Assembly (NCBI GenBank): GCA_963765955.1 | Contig: CAVXYA010000002.1 | Span: 620,001-684,000 of the forward strand | Source of the DNA: JAXDMK01 sp963765955 | Lineage (GTDB): Bacteria; Actinomycetota; Acidimicrobiia; Acidimicrobiales; AC-14 | Direction of reading: 5' to 3' | Length of the DNA stretch: 64,000 nucleotides | Part shown: positions 45,877 to 55,185 of the stretch, piece by piece | Layout: every line of letters starts with the position of its first letter | Position numbering within the stretch: position 1 is the stretch's first letter | Notes under the pieces: generated by a model | Databases searched by the model: none | Told to the model about the DNA's origin: nothing | Seen by the model: only the letters and a program-made list of their open reading frames with translations | Made by a program: the position numbers and the translations under genes

Positions 45877-46347
45877 ATGTTCCAGGACAAGCAGGTGATC
45901 GCCATGGGCGAGCGCGACGGCATCTCGGGACCGTCGATTGCCGCATGCGTCAAGGCGGCCGGCGGCAACGTGGTGTTCGTAGCCACGGAGTGCTTCGTCT
46001 GAACGGCGTCAGGGGCCATGGATCTGCAGAGCCAGGAGACGATTCTCCGGCTCTCTGAGACGCACGGCGCTTCCAACCTTCTCGTCCTGCTCGGCGCCCC
46101 CGACCCGGAGGCGGCCGAGATCTCGGCGGAGACGGTGATCATGGGAGATCCGGCGTACGCAGGTGCACTGGCCGAGGTCCAGTTGGGCCTCGACGTCTAC
46201 CACGTCCTCGAGGACGAGGTCCGGGCCGCCATCCCGGACGAGGTCTGGGAGGAGCAGGTCGGGATCATGGCCGACGTCCTCGACGCGGAGGGACTCAGCG
46301 CGGCCGTGGCCGGGATGCGGGCCAAGCGCGAGGAGAGCAGTCCGTAG
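45877..46347 (+). CDS. grdA: Selenoprotein A of glycine reductase (GrdA) with Sec at an in-frame TGA
   Basis: Starts MFQDKQVIAMGERDGISGPS and passes an in-frame TGA at 46000-46002 to the stop at 46345. The text around it, ATECFV-Sec-TASGAMDLQSQ, is the GrdA active site (CxxU, Cys and selenocysteine), and the following SAETVIMGDPAYAGALAEV, GLDVYHVLEDEV and WEEQVGIMADVLDAEG match the rest of GrdA. The product is 156 residues, the normal GrdA length. GrdA accepts the substrate carbon from component B as a Se-carboxymethyl group. Preceded by GGAGG. A candidate SECIS hairpin follows at 46028-46054. If the TGA stopped translation only 41 residues would be made. Confidence 0.92.
46028..46054 (+). 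promoter_or_regulatory. Candidate SECIS hairpin of the grdA gene
   Basis: AGAGCC pairs with GGCTCT and GGAGA with TCTCC around the loop CGAT, leaving one A bulged: an 11-bp stem. The loop starts 37 bases past the TGA, at the outer limit of the bacterial consensus, and has G in second place. Confidence 0.5.
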
Positions 46348-46379
46348 GTCCCCGGCAGGGGTCGTAGGTTGGGGGCGAC

Positions 46380-47117
46380 ATGCCCTACATGAAGACCAGT
46401 CTCGACGAGATCGCCGACGGCATCTTCCAGATCTCCACCTTCCTGCCCGAGGCCGGGCGGTGGGGGTTCACCGTCAACCAGTTCCTGATCCGGGCCGACG
46501 AGCCGCTGCTGTTCCATTGCGGCACGAAGTCGCTGTTCGAGAACGCCTCCGAGTTCGCCAGCCGGGTGATGAAGCTCTCCCGCATCCACTGGGTGGCCTT
46601 CAGCCACGTCGAGGCCGACGAGTGCGGGGCCCTCGACCAGTGGCTGGAGGCGTCCCGCCAGGCCCAGGTGGCGATGGGTAACGTCGCCGCCTCGTGGACC
46701 GCGGCCGACCTCACCGACCGGCCGGTGAAGGCCCTCCGCCACGGCGACCTCCTCGACCTGGGTGACAAGCGGGTGCGCTGGCGGGCCACGCCCCACGTGT
46801 TGCACGGGTGGGACGCAGGCATGCTGCTGGAGGAGACCACCAACACCCTGCTGTGCGCCGACGTCTTCACCCAGCTCGGCGAGCGGCCGCAGGTCACCGA
46901 CAGCGCCGACATCGTGGAGTGGGCCCTGGCCGCCGACGACGCCATGGGCGCCACCGCCATCACCCCGGGGCTCCCGGCCGCCCTCCGGGAGCTGGCCGAC
47001 CTCGACCCCGAGGTATTGGCCGTCATGCACGGGGCCTCGTTCAACGGCGACTGCCGTGACGCCCTCTACGCCCTGTCCGAGGGCTACCTCCACCGCCTCG
47101 AGGAACGGATGCCCTAG
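46380..47117 (+). CDS. Flavodiiron-like (ODP) metallo-beta-lactamase fold protein
   Basis: A 245-residue MBL-fold protein. Instead of HxHxDH it carries FSHVEADECGALDQWL (the H-x-E-x-D pattern of the oxygen-binding di-iron and flavodiiron proteins), then ATPHVLHGWDAGMLLEE, TLLCADVFTQ and VMHGASFNGD. There is no flavodoxin domain, so it matches the ODP type that binds oxygen at a di-iron site. Its place 32 bases after grdA suggests it protects the oxygen-sensitive selenium enzymes from oxygen; this is inference. The hairpin repeat copy 3 follows the gene. Confidence 0.8.
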   Translation: MPYMKTSLDEIADGIFQISTFLPEAGRWGFTVNQFLIRADEPLLFHCGTKSLFENASEFASRVMKLSRIHWVAFSHVEADECGALDQWLEASRQAQVAMGNVAASWTAADLTDRPVKALRHGDLLDLGDKRVRWRATPHVLHGWDAGMLLEETTNTLLCADVFTQLGERPQVTDSADIVEWALAADDAMGATAITPGLPAALRELADLDPEVLAVMHGASFNGDCRDALYALSEGYLHRLEERMP

Positions 47118-47125
47118 GCCGATTC

Positions 47126-47205
47126 GCCCGGTTTGAATCATCCGGAGGGACGTGATGTGGGCTCGTGCGGCCGATTTCACGTCCCTACGGGTGATCCAAA
47201 CGGGC
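47126..47205. repeat. Hairpin repeat element, copy 3
   Basis: An 80-base imperfect palindrome. The inner stem is AGGGACGTGA (47146-47155) with TCACGTCCCT (47177-47186), as in copy 1, and the outer arms GCCCGGTTTGAATCATCCG and CGGGTGATCCAAACGGGC pair with few mismatches, giving roughly 28 pairs. The right arm is shared with copies 1 and 2 near 41.4 kb. Confidence 0.85.
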
Positions 47206-47289
47206 GCCCTCACCGACGGGTGAGGTTCTTGATCGGTCGTCGATTCGACTGGCCCTGACCCGACGAGCCCCCGCCGGTAGGCTGCCGCG

Positions 47290-49257
47290 GTGACGGCGCT
47301 GGGGGCGAGGGACGCCGAGGCCGGTGCCGCGGCCGGGGCCGGGGCCGGGGCCGAGGAATCCCGGCTGCGCTATGTGCCGGCCATCGACGGGCTGCGGGCC
47401 CTGGCCGTGTCGGCGGTGTTCGCCTACCACGCCGGCCTCGGGTGGGCCCAGGGCGGGTTCCTCGGCGTCGACGTCTTCTTCGTCATCAGCGGCTACCTCA
47501 TCACCGCCCTGCTGCTCACCGACTACCGCCGTACCAACCGGGTCCGGCTCCTGCGGTTCTGGAAGCGCCGGGCCCGGCGCCTCCTGCCGGCCCTGCTCCT
47601 CCTGCTGGTGGGCGTGGCCGTCGCCGTCCCCCTTCTGGCCCCCGACCAGGGCTACCGGCTGCGGGCCGACGTCCTGGCCGCCCTCGGCTACGTCAGCAAC
47701 TGGCGGCTGATCTTCGAGCACCAGTCGTACTTCCAGTCGCTGGGCCGGCCGCCATTGCTCCAGCACCTGTGGAGCCTGGCGGTGGAGGAGCAGTTCTACC
47801 TGCTGTGGCCACTCGTCCTCGCCGTCCTGCTCAAGTGGCGGGACCCCCGCCGGCTGGTGGGCCCAATCCTGGGCCTGGCCGCGCTGTCGGCCGGGCTGAT
47901 GGCCGTGCTCCACGACCCCACCGGCGACCCGTCCCGCGTCTACTACGGCACCGACACCCGGGTGGCGGGCATCCTGGTGGGGGCGGCCCTGGCCTGTCTC
48001 CCCCTCCGGTGGGAGGCGAAGGGCAGGCTGTCGCTCCCCCGCCGGGTGGGCCTGGAGGCGACCGGGGTCGCCGTCCTGTGGGGACTGTGGCTGTGCCTGT
48101 CACGGGTCGACCAGTTCGACCCCCTGCTCTACCGGGGCGGGTTCGTGGGCGTCGCCGTCCTGGCCGGGCTGGCGATCGTGGTCGCGTCCAACCCCCGTTC
48201 GTGGGTGGCCAAGGGTCTCGGGTCCCGGCCCCTCGTGTGGCTCGGGCGCCGGTCGTACGCGGTCTACCTGTGGTTCTGGCCCGTGTTCATGCTCACCCGG
48301 CCTCACAGCGACGTGCCCCTGACCGGGACGCCGCTGCTCGGGCTGCGAATGGCGATCACCCTCGCCCTGGCTGCCGCGTCCTACCGGTGGGTCGAGAAGC
48401 CGATCCGGGACGGGGCCCTGGGCCGGGCCTGGGCCGACCTTCGTTCCGGCGTGGCCCGGCGGAGCCGTCGGACTCGGCAGACGGTGACGGGGTGGGCGTT
48501 GGGATCCCTGCTCATGGTGGCCGCCCTGTCCACCGCCGTCGTGGTCGGCCATCCGGTGCCGGCGGCACCGTTTTCGGCACCGGCGGCGGCGTCCGCACTG
48601 TCACTGGCGGTGGTCGTGCCGCCCGCGGCGTCGGTGGACGGGGTCTCGCCGGCGAGCGCCCAACCGGCCGAGGCGGTGCCGGCCGGGGCGCCCGCCGGGG
48701 CGTCCACCCCGTTGGTGGTGGCCGTGGCTACACCGGCGGTGGCGGTGCCCGAACCGACACCGGCCGCGCCCGAGCCGCCCTCACCGGCCCCGGGACCGCC
48801 GCCGGGCGCGCGGGTCACCGCCATCGGCGAGTCGGTCATGATCGTGGCTCAACCGGCCATGGAGGCAGAGGGCATGTACGTCGACGCCGTCATCGGCCGG
48901 CAGTTCGACGAGTCGCTGGCGGTGGCCCGGTCGATGCGCGACGCCGGCAGCCTGGGCGAGATCGTCGTCGTCCACCTGGGCAACAACGGCCCCGTGACCG
49001 AGGGCCAGTTCGACGAGCTGATGGACGTGCTGTCCGTCGTCCGGAGGGTGGTGGTGGTCAACGTGCGGGTGCCGCGGCCGTGGGAGGCGCACAACAACGA
49101 GATCTTCGCCGCGGCCGTCCCCCGTTTCCCCAACTCCGTCCTCGTCGACTGGCACGCGCTGGGCGACTCGAACCCCGAGGCCTTCGTCGACGACGGCGTG
49201 CACATGACCCACGGCGGCGTGCAGCTCTACCTCGACCTCCTGCACTCGGGCATGTAG
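47290..49257 (+). CDS. Membrane O-acyltransferase (acyltransferase 3) with C-terminal SGNH-like domain
   Basis: A 655-residue OafA/YrhL-type enzyme that O-acylates envelope polysaccharides or similar. The acyltransferase 3 domain (residues 27-400) shows YVPAIDGLRALAVSAVFAYH, GGFLGVDVFFVISGYLI, RRARRLLPALLLLLV, LWSLAVEEQFYLLWPL and about ten membrane helices. After an 11th helix there is an Ala/Pro/Val-rich linker (residues 415-510), then a compact domain (ARVTAIGESVMIVAQPAM, VHLGNNGPVTEGQF, DDGVHMTHGGVQLY) of the SGNH-like type attached to many such enzymes outside the membrane. GTG 47290 start; the N-terminal 25 residues are Ala/Gly-rich. Confidence 0.92.
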   Translation: MTALGARDAEAGAAAGAGAGAEESRLRYVPAIDGLRALAVSAVFAYHAGLGWAQGGFLGVDVFFVISGYLITALLLTDYRRTNRVRLLRFWKRRARRLLPALLLLLVGVAVAVPLLAPDQGYRLRADVLAALGYVSNWRLIFEHQSYFQSLGRPPLLQHLWSLAVEEQFYLLWPLVLAVLLKWRDPRRLVGPILGLAALSAGLMAVLHDPTGDPSRVYYGTDTRVAGILVGAALACLPLRWEAKGRLSLPRRVGLEATGVAVLWGLWLCLSRVDQFDPLLYRGGFVGVAVLAGLAIVVASNPRSWVAKGLGSRPLVWLGRRSYAVYLWFWPVFMLTRPHSDVPLTGTPLLGLRMAITLALAAASYRWVEKPIRDGALGRAWADLRSGVARRSRRTRQTVTGWALGSLLMVAALSTAVVVGHPVPAAPFSAPAAASALSLAVVVPPAASVDGVSPASAQPAEAVPAGAPAGASTPLVVAVATPAVAVPEPTPAAPEPPSPAPGPPPGARVTAIGESVMIVAQPAMEAEGMYVDAVIGRQFDESLAVARSMRDAGSLGEIVVVHLGNNGPVTEGQFDELMDVLSVVRRVVVVNVRVPRPWEAHNNEIFAAAVPRFPNSVLVDWHALGDSNPEAFVDDGVHMTHGGVQLYLDLLHSGM

Positions 49258-49277
49258 GCCGGGCGGGTCGGCGCCGG

Positions 49278-49922
49278 TCAGGCCACCTTGCCGATGGCGT
49301 TGAGCACCCGCTGGCGGAGGTCGTCGAGGCCGAGGCCCTGCTTGACCAGCACCATGGCGGCCAGTCCCTCGCCCTCCCGCAGCAGCCCCAGCAGGATGTG
49401 CTCGGTGCCGATGTAGTTGTGGCGGAGGTGGATCGCCTCCCGCAGGGACAGCTCCAGCACCTTCTTGCTGCGGGGGGTGAACGGGATGTGGCCGCCGACG
49501 CCTATCGGCCACACCGATCCCGAGCACGGGGTGCCGTGGCGGCGAGGGCGCCGCAGCTGCAGCCGCCGTCTCCGCCGCGACCGGCGGGCCACCTCGAGGG
49601 CGCCGGGACCGAATGACTCCTCGATGCGCTCCCTGATCGAGTCGACGTCGATCCCGATGGCCCGCAGGGCTTCGGCGTCGGCCGGGGCGACCAGGTCACC
49701 CGGTCCGGGCTGGCCCTGGCCCACGATCTCGAGCACGTCGGCCCGGACCGCGTCCGCCGATACCCCGGCCGAGTCGAGGACGCGGGCGGCTACCCCGTCG
49801 CCCTGGCCGATGAGGGCGAGCAGGAGGTGTTCGGTACCGATGTAGCCGTGGCCCAGGTCGCGGGCCTCCCCCTGGGCCGTGGTGACCACCTGGCGGGCCC
49901 GGTCGGTGAACCGTTCGAACAC
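49278..49922 (-). CDS. Clp N-terminal domain protein (ClpC-N like, no ATPase)
   Basis: A 214-residue protein with two copies of the Clp-N repeat: MFERFTDRARQVVTTAQGEARDLGHGYIGTEHLLLAL at the start and FTPRSKKVLELSLREAIHLRHNYIGTEHILLGLLREGEG near the end, separated by an Arg-rich linker (RRSRRRRRLQLRRPRR). There is no ATPase module, so it cannot unfold proteins itself; such stand-alone Clp-N proteins are thought to be adaptors or antagonists of ClpC. It begins 5 bases after the HTH gene and is in the same transcript, controlled by the operator upstream. Confidence 0.9.
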   Translation of the reverse strand: MFERFTDRARQVVTTAQGEARDLGHGYIGTEHLLLALIGQGDGVAARVLDSAGVSADAVRADVLEIVGQGQPGPGDLVAPADAEALRAIGIDVDSIRERIEESFGPGALEVARRSRRRRRLQLRRPRRHGTPCSGSVWPIGVGGHIPFTPRSKKVLELSLREAIHLRHNYIGTEHILLGLLREGEGLAAMVLVKQGLGLDDLRQRVLNAIGKVA

Positions 49923-49926
49923 GTCG

Positions 49927-50157
49927 TCACGCTCCCCTGCGCCGGAGGCGGCTCTCGGCGTGCTTCTTGTGGACGGCCTGGCGGCTGACCCCCAGGGACG
50001 TGGCGATCTGCTGCCACGACCAGCCCTGGTCGCGGGCGTTCGTCACTTGCAGGGTCTCGAGGGTCTCCAACAGCCGCCGGAGGGCGGCCACCGCCCGCAG
50101 CCCGACGACCGGGTCACGGCTGCCGGCGTCAGCCGCCAGCTTCGTCGCTTCGCTCAT
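49927..50157 (-). CDS. HTH regulator of the Clp-N operon
   Basis: A 76-residue helix-turn-helix protein: RDQGWSWQQIATSLGVSRQAVHKKHAESR is the DNA-binding unit, preceded by a helix (LRAVAALRRLLETLETLQV) that probably dimerises. Small HTH proteins of this form are commonly paired with Clp-N genes in actinobacteria. It is the first gene of the operon, and a perfect palindrome (50171-50194) lies 14 bases upstream of its start, so it is probably autoregulated. Confidence 0.85.
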   Translation of the reverse strand: MSEATKLAADAGSRDPVVGLRAVAALRRLLETLETLQVTNARDQGWSWQQIATSLGVSRQAVHKKHAESRLRRRGA

Positions 50158-50170
50158 GCTGTCATCCTAC

Positions 50171-50194
50171 GTTGACAACCCGGCCGTTGTCAAC
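50171..50194. promoter_or_regulatory. Palindromic operator of the HTH/Clp-N operon
   Basis: GTTGACAAC (50171-50179) and GTTGTCAAC (50186-50194) are perfect complements separated by CCGGCC. The site contains TTGACA, a -35-like hexamer, on both strands. It lies between the HTH gene and the divergent membrane protein gene. A dimeric regulator bound here would block a promoter. Confidence 0.7.
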
Positions 50195-50283
50195 CGGGAT
50201 TGACGGCGAACTTTTGGCACGGGATGGCACGGCATTCGAACCGGCCGGCGGCGTGCCACGATGGGGGCCGACGAGGAGGTGCC

Positions 50284-50787
50284 ATGACCATCATCGACAT
50301 CGAGCGGCCCACGGTCACCCACGAGGAGCCGACTCCGGTCGGTCCTGCGCCGGCGACCACCGACATCGCCCGCACCGCGGGTCAGAGGACGGCCCCCGCG
50401 GCTCCCCGGCGGCGGCTGCTCGCCGACCTGGGGCAACCGCTGAGCCGGTCGTGGGGCTTCGTCCTGGTCGCAGCCTGGGTCGTGGTGGTGGCCGTCGGCC
50501 TGGCCGTCGAGCCGGCACCGGCCAACCCGGACGCACCGGTGCCCCTCATCGCCGACCTGCTCAGCACCGGCCTCATGGTCGCCTGGGGGGCGATGGCGGC
50601 CGGGATCGTCCAGCGCCGTCGCTTCGCGGCCGTCGCTTCGCTGGTCGGTGGCCTCGGGCTCCTCGCCCTCACGGTCGGCTGCCCGGTGAGCGGCCACCAC
50701 GGCGGCATCGGCGCCTGGTGGGGCGTGCAGCTCGTGGGTGCGTTCGTCCTCCTGGCCCTGAGCGGTCGGGCCCTGCGCTCCTCGTAG
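50284..50787 (+). CDS. Membrane protein of unknown function
   Basis: A 167-residue protein with a polar, Pro/Thr-rich N terminus of about 50 residues and four hydrophobic segments (FVLVAAWVVVVAVGLAV, LLSTGLMVAWGAMAAGIV, AAVASLVGGLGLLALTVG, WWGVQLVGAFVLLALSG). A histidine pair (SGHHGG) lies between the last two helices. GAGGAGG stands before ATG 50284. It is divergent from the HTH/Clp-N operon and may share its operator. I do not recognise the family. Confidence 0.8.
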   Translation: MTIIDIERPTVTHEEPTPVGPAPATTDIARTAGQRTAPAAPRRRLLADLGQPLSRSWGFVLVAAWVVVVAVGLAVEPAPANPDAPVPLIADLLSTGLMVAWGAMAAGIVQRRRFAAVASLVGGLGLLALTVGCPVSGHHGGIGAWWGVQLVGAFVLLALSGRALRSS

Positions 50788-50799
50788 GCACTCTCGGGG

Positions 50800-51597
50800 T
50801 CAGCCGCCCGTTGCCGAAAAATGCTGGTAGTCGGGGCTGCCGTGCCACAGGCCGCCCCACGACCAGCCCACGGCGGCAAAGGCCTGGGTGAGCACGCCCC
50901 CGTCGATGGCCATGCCCGGCCGGTACACCGACCGGTCGACGAACTCGGCCCCCGCCGGCGGCAGGACCTCGCCTCCGAGGATGTAGGGGTTCTCGATGGG
51001 GTTGACGTCGATGGCCAGGCCGTAGGCGTGGTTCGACCAGTGGGGAGGACCGCTGGCAACCGCCGGCCGGCAGTTGAACCCCGAGGTGTTGTCCGCCGCC
51101 ATGGACGCGTCGTCGTCGCCCCCGAAGGCGTCGACCGGCTCCATGCGGCGGATGGGAAAGCGCTGGTCGTAGAGGGTGCGGAAGACCTCGAGCACGGCAT
51201 CGGCCACGGACGCGGCCACCACGAGGGACCCCGCGTGGGGCTGGTCGTCGAAGCCCCAGTGGGACAGGCGGAGGACTCGAAGCCCCTCGGGGGCGACCGG
51301 GCAGCCGGGTCGCCACGACGACGGGAGGTCGGCCGCCGTCACCGTGGCGATGGTGCCCGTGAAGTCCGACGCCGGCACGGCGGCGACGGTAGTCGTGGGT
51401 GACGACGTGGACGGCGACGGCGACGGCGCCGCGGCCGAGGTTTGGGGCGCGGGAGCGGCGCTCGTCGCCGGCCCGCTGGTGGCCGTCGGGGCCGAGGCCG
51501 ATGTCGGTTGCGTCGCCGACCCGCCCGAGCCGGAGCAGCCGGTGAGAAGGACGACGAGGACGGACAGCACCCCGGGCGCGCGTCGACCACCGGCCAC
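50800..51597 (-). CDS. M15-type peptidase lipoprotein (VanY-like)
   Basis: A 265-residue lipoprotein: signal peptide with lipobox VVLLTGCSG, then a Ser/Thr/Ala/Pro linker (residues 22-75) and the peptidase domain. The metal and active-site residues are in SNHAYGLAIDVNPIENP (H-x6-D) and DYQHFSA (H), as in the M15 D,D-carboxypeptidases and L-Ala-D-Glu peptidases of cell walls. FNCRPAV and RPGCPV supply two Cys that may be bridged. It is divergent from the L,D-transpeptidase gene (20-base gap), and with it and the NlpC/P60 gene forms a cell-wall cluster. Confidence 0.88.
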   Translation of the reverse strand: MAGGRRAPGVLSVLVVLLTGCSGSGGSATQPTSASAPTATSGPATSAAPAPQTSAAAPSPSPSTSSPTTTVAAVPASDFTGTIATVTAADLPSSWRPGCPVAPEGLRVLRLSHWGFDDQPHAGSLVVAASVADAVLEVFRTLYDQRFPIRRMEPVDAFGGDDDASMAADNTSGFNCRPAVASGPPHWSNHAYGLAIDVNPIENPYILGGEVLPPAGAEFVDRSVYRPGMAIDGGVLTQAFAAVGWSWGGLWHGSPDYQHFSATGG

Positions 51598-51616
51598 GAC
51601 TGCTTACGGTAGCGGC

Positions 51617-52419
51617 GTGGTCCCCCCGCTCCGTCTCGGGATCGTGGGGGCGACGATGCTCCTGGGCCTCGTCCTGGCCGCCTGCGGGTCGGGGGCGCGG
51701 CCCAACAGGTCGGCTCCGGCCCCGCCCCCTCGACGACCACAACCTCGAGCCCCGACCTACCGTCCACTACCGCTCCCCCGCCGCCACCCACCACGATCAG
51801 CGAGACGCCGGGCGTCCCTGAGCCCGGCCCCCCGGCCCGCGTGTCCCTCCCGGCGGAGCTCGACCGGGCGGGCGAGGCCGGGCAGGCGGTCCTCGTCACC
51901 GCCGACGGCTACCGCGTCACGGCCGCCACCCTGTCCACCTGGCAGCGGACGGCGGACGGCGGGTGGGACCAGGTCCACGGGCCGTGGCCGGCCTTCGTGG
52001 GCTACGCCGGCTTGGCCCCTCCGGGCGAGAAGCGGGAGGGCGACGGACGCACCCCGTCTGGCACCTACGGCTTCGAGTTCGCCTTCGGCATCGAGCCCGA
52101 CCCCGGGGTCGCCCTGCCCTACCGGCGGGTGACGGGGCCGTCGATCGTGTGGGACGACGTCCCGTCCAGCCCGACCTACAACCAGTGGGTCGACGGCGGC
52201 GTGGGCGAGGCCATGTACCAGACGCCGGTCTACGACTACGCGGCGGTGATCGCCTACAACACCGCCCGCACGCCCGGCCTGGGATCGGCCATCTTCCTGC
52301 ACGTGTCGAGGGGCAACCCGACCGCGGGCTGCGTGTCACTGCCCGTGGAGCGCCTGCTGGAGGTCCTCCGCTGGCTCGACCCGGCCCGGGCGCCCGTCAT
52401 CGTCATGGGCGTGGCGTGA
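51617..52419 (+). CDS. L,D-transpeptidase (YkuD) lipoprotein, frameshifted
   Basis: Exported lipoprotein. GTG 51617 begins VVPPLRLGIVGATMLLGLVLAACGS with a clear lipobox; the catalytic domain is in another frame. A one-base shift in the C-rich stretch 51718-51733 joins it to a Thr/Pro-rich linker and the YkuD domain. The catalytic motif is HVSRGNPTAGCVSLP (His, then GCV with the nucleophilic Cys), and GDGRTPSGTYGF is typical. It cross-links peptidoglycan through L,D bonds. The stop overlaps the start of the NlpC/P60 gene by four bases. Confidence 0.85.
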
Positions 52420-53453
52420 GGCGGACGATGTTGGTGGCCTTGGGGGTGCTGGCCCTCGTCGCCTGCGGCGGCGATGGTGGCAGCGGTGGTCGCGGGGACA
52501 GGGCCGCCGCGCCCACCACGCCGCCCGCCGATACTGAACCCGTGGTCGCTCCGGGGCACGACGCCTGGGTGGACGTGGCCGTCGCCAACCTGTGGGCCGA
52601 GCCGGACCAGGCCCGTCCCCTCGACGCCCCGTCCCTCGCCCGGCCCGTCGACGTCGACGCCTGGTTGGCGGCCATGACCGTCGACGACCGGCGCTGGCTG
52701 GTCGACCGGCTGGTCACCCAGGCCCTCTACGGCGACCGGGTCACGGTGGACGAGGTGGCGGGTGGGTGGGCCAAGGTCGTCGTCCTCCGCCAGCCGACGT
52801 CGCTCGACCCCAGGGGCTATCCCGGGTGGCTGCCCACGGTGCAGCTCTCGGCCCGGCTGGGACCCCCCACGACGGGGGCCGACGCGGTGGTCGTCGCCCC
52901 GACCGAGCCCCTGCGGGACCCGGCCGACCCCGGCCGGGTCCTGCTCGAACTCAGCTTCAACACCCGCCTCCCGGTGGTGGCTGCGGACGGGACGTGGTTC
53001 ACCGTCGGCCTCCCGGGGGGCGGCGTCGGCCTCCTGGGCGTGTCGGGAGGGAGCGTGGCCTCCGTCGACCGCCCTCCCCCGACCGGGGACGAGGTGGTGC
53101 GGAGCGCCCAGATGTTCACCGGCGTCGACTACCTGTGGGCGGGAACGTCGGCCGCCGGGTTCGACTGCTCCGGCTTCACGTCCGCCGTCTACGCCGCCCA
53201 CGGGGTGGTCATCCCCCGGGACGCCCACGACCAGGCGGCGGCCGGCACGCCCGTCGAGCGGTCCGACCTCCGGCCCGGTGACCTGCTCTTCTTCGCCTCC
53301 GGTGCCGACCGCGACTCGGTCAACCACGTGGGGATGTACGTGGGCGACGGCCGGATGATCCAGGCCCCGGCCACCGGGCGGACGGTGGAGACGGTCTCGA
53401 TCGATCGACCGGGCCTGGTCAGCGGCTACTGGGGGGCACGCCGCTACCTGTAG
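52416..53453 (+). CDS. NlpC/P60 cell-wall hydrolase lipoprotein
   Basis: A 345-residue protein. The signal peptide and lipobox LALVACGG come first, then about 180 residues that may be SH3-like (AVANLWAEPDQARPLDAP, GWLPTVQLSARLG), and the NlpC/P60 domain from about 225: AAGFDCSGFTSAVYAAHG with the catalytic Cys and VNHVGMYVGDGRMIQAPATG with the His. Such proteins cut the peptide stems of peptidoglycan. GTG 52416 overlaps the preceding L,D-transpeptidase stop by four bases, so both are co-expressed. Confidence 0.9.
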   Translation: MRRTMLVALGVLALVACGGDGGSGGRGDRAAAPTTPPADTEPVVAPGHDAWVDVAVANLWAEPDQARPLDAPSLARPVDVDAWLAAMTVDDRRWLVDRLVTQALYGDRVTVDEVAGGWAKVVVLRQPTSLDPRGYPGWLPTVQLSARLGPPTTGADAVVVAPTEPLRDPADPGRVLLELSFNTRLPVVAADGTWFTVGLPGGGVGLLGVSGGSVASVDRPPPTGDEVVRSAQMFTGVDYLWAGTSAAGFDCSGFTSAVYAAHGVVIPRDAHDQAAAGTPVERSDLRPGDLLFFASGADRDSVNHVGMYVGDGRMIQAPATGRTVETVSIDRPGLVSGYWGARRYL

Positions 53454-53491
53454 CCATCGGGCAGCGATGAGCCTCGCCTAGCCTTGGACCC

Positions 53492-55171
<1,680 letters not shown>

Positions 55172-55185
55172 CTATGGGGGGGCTG

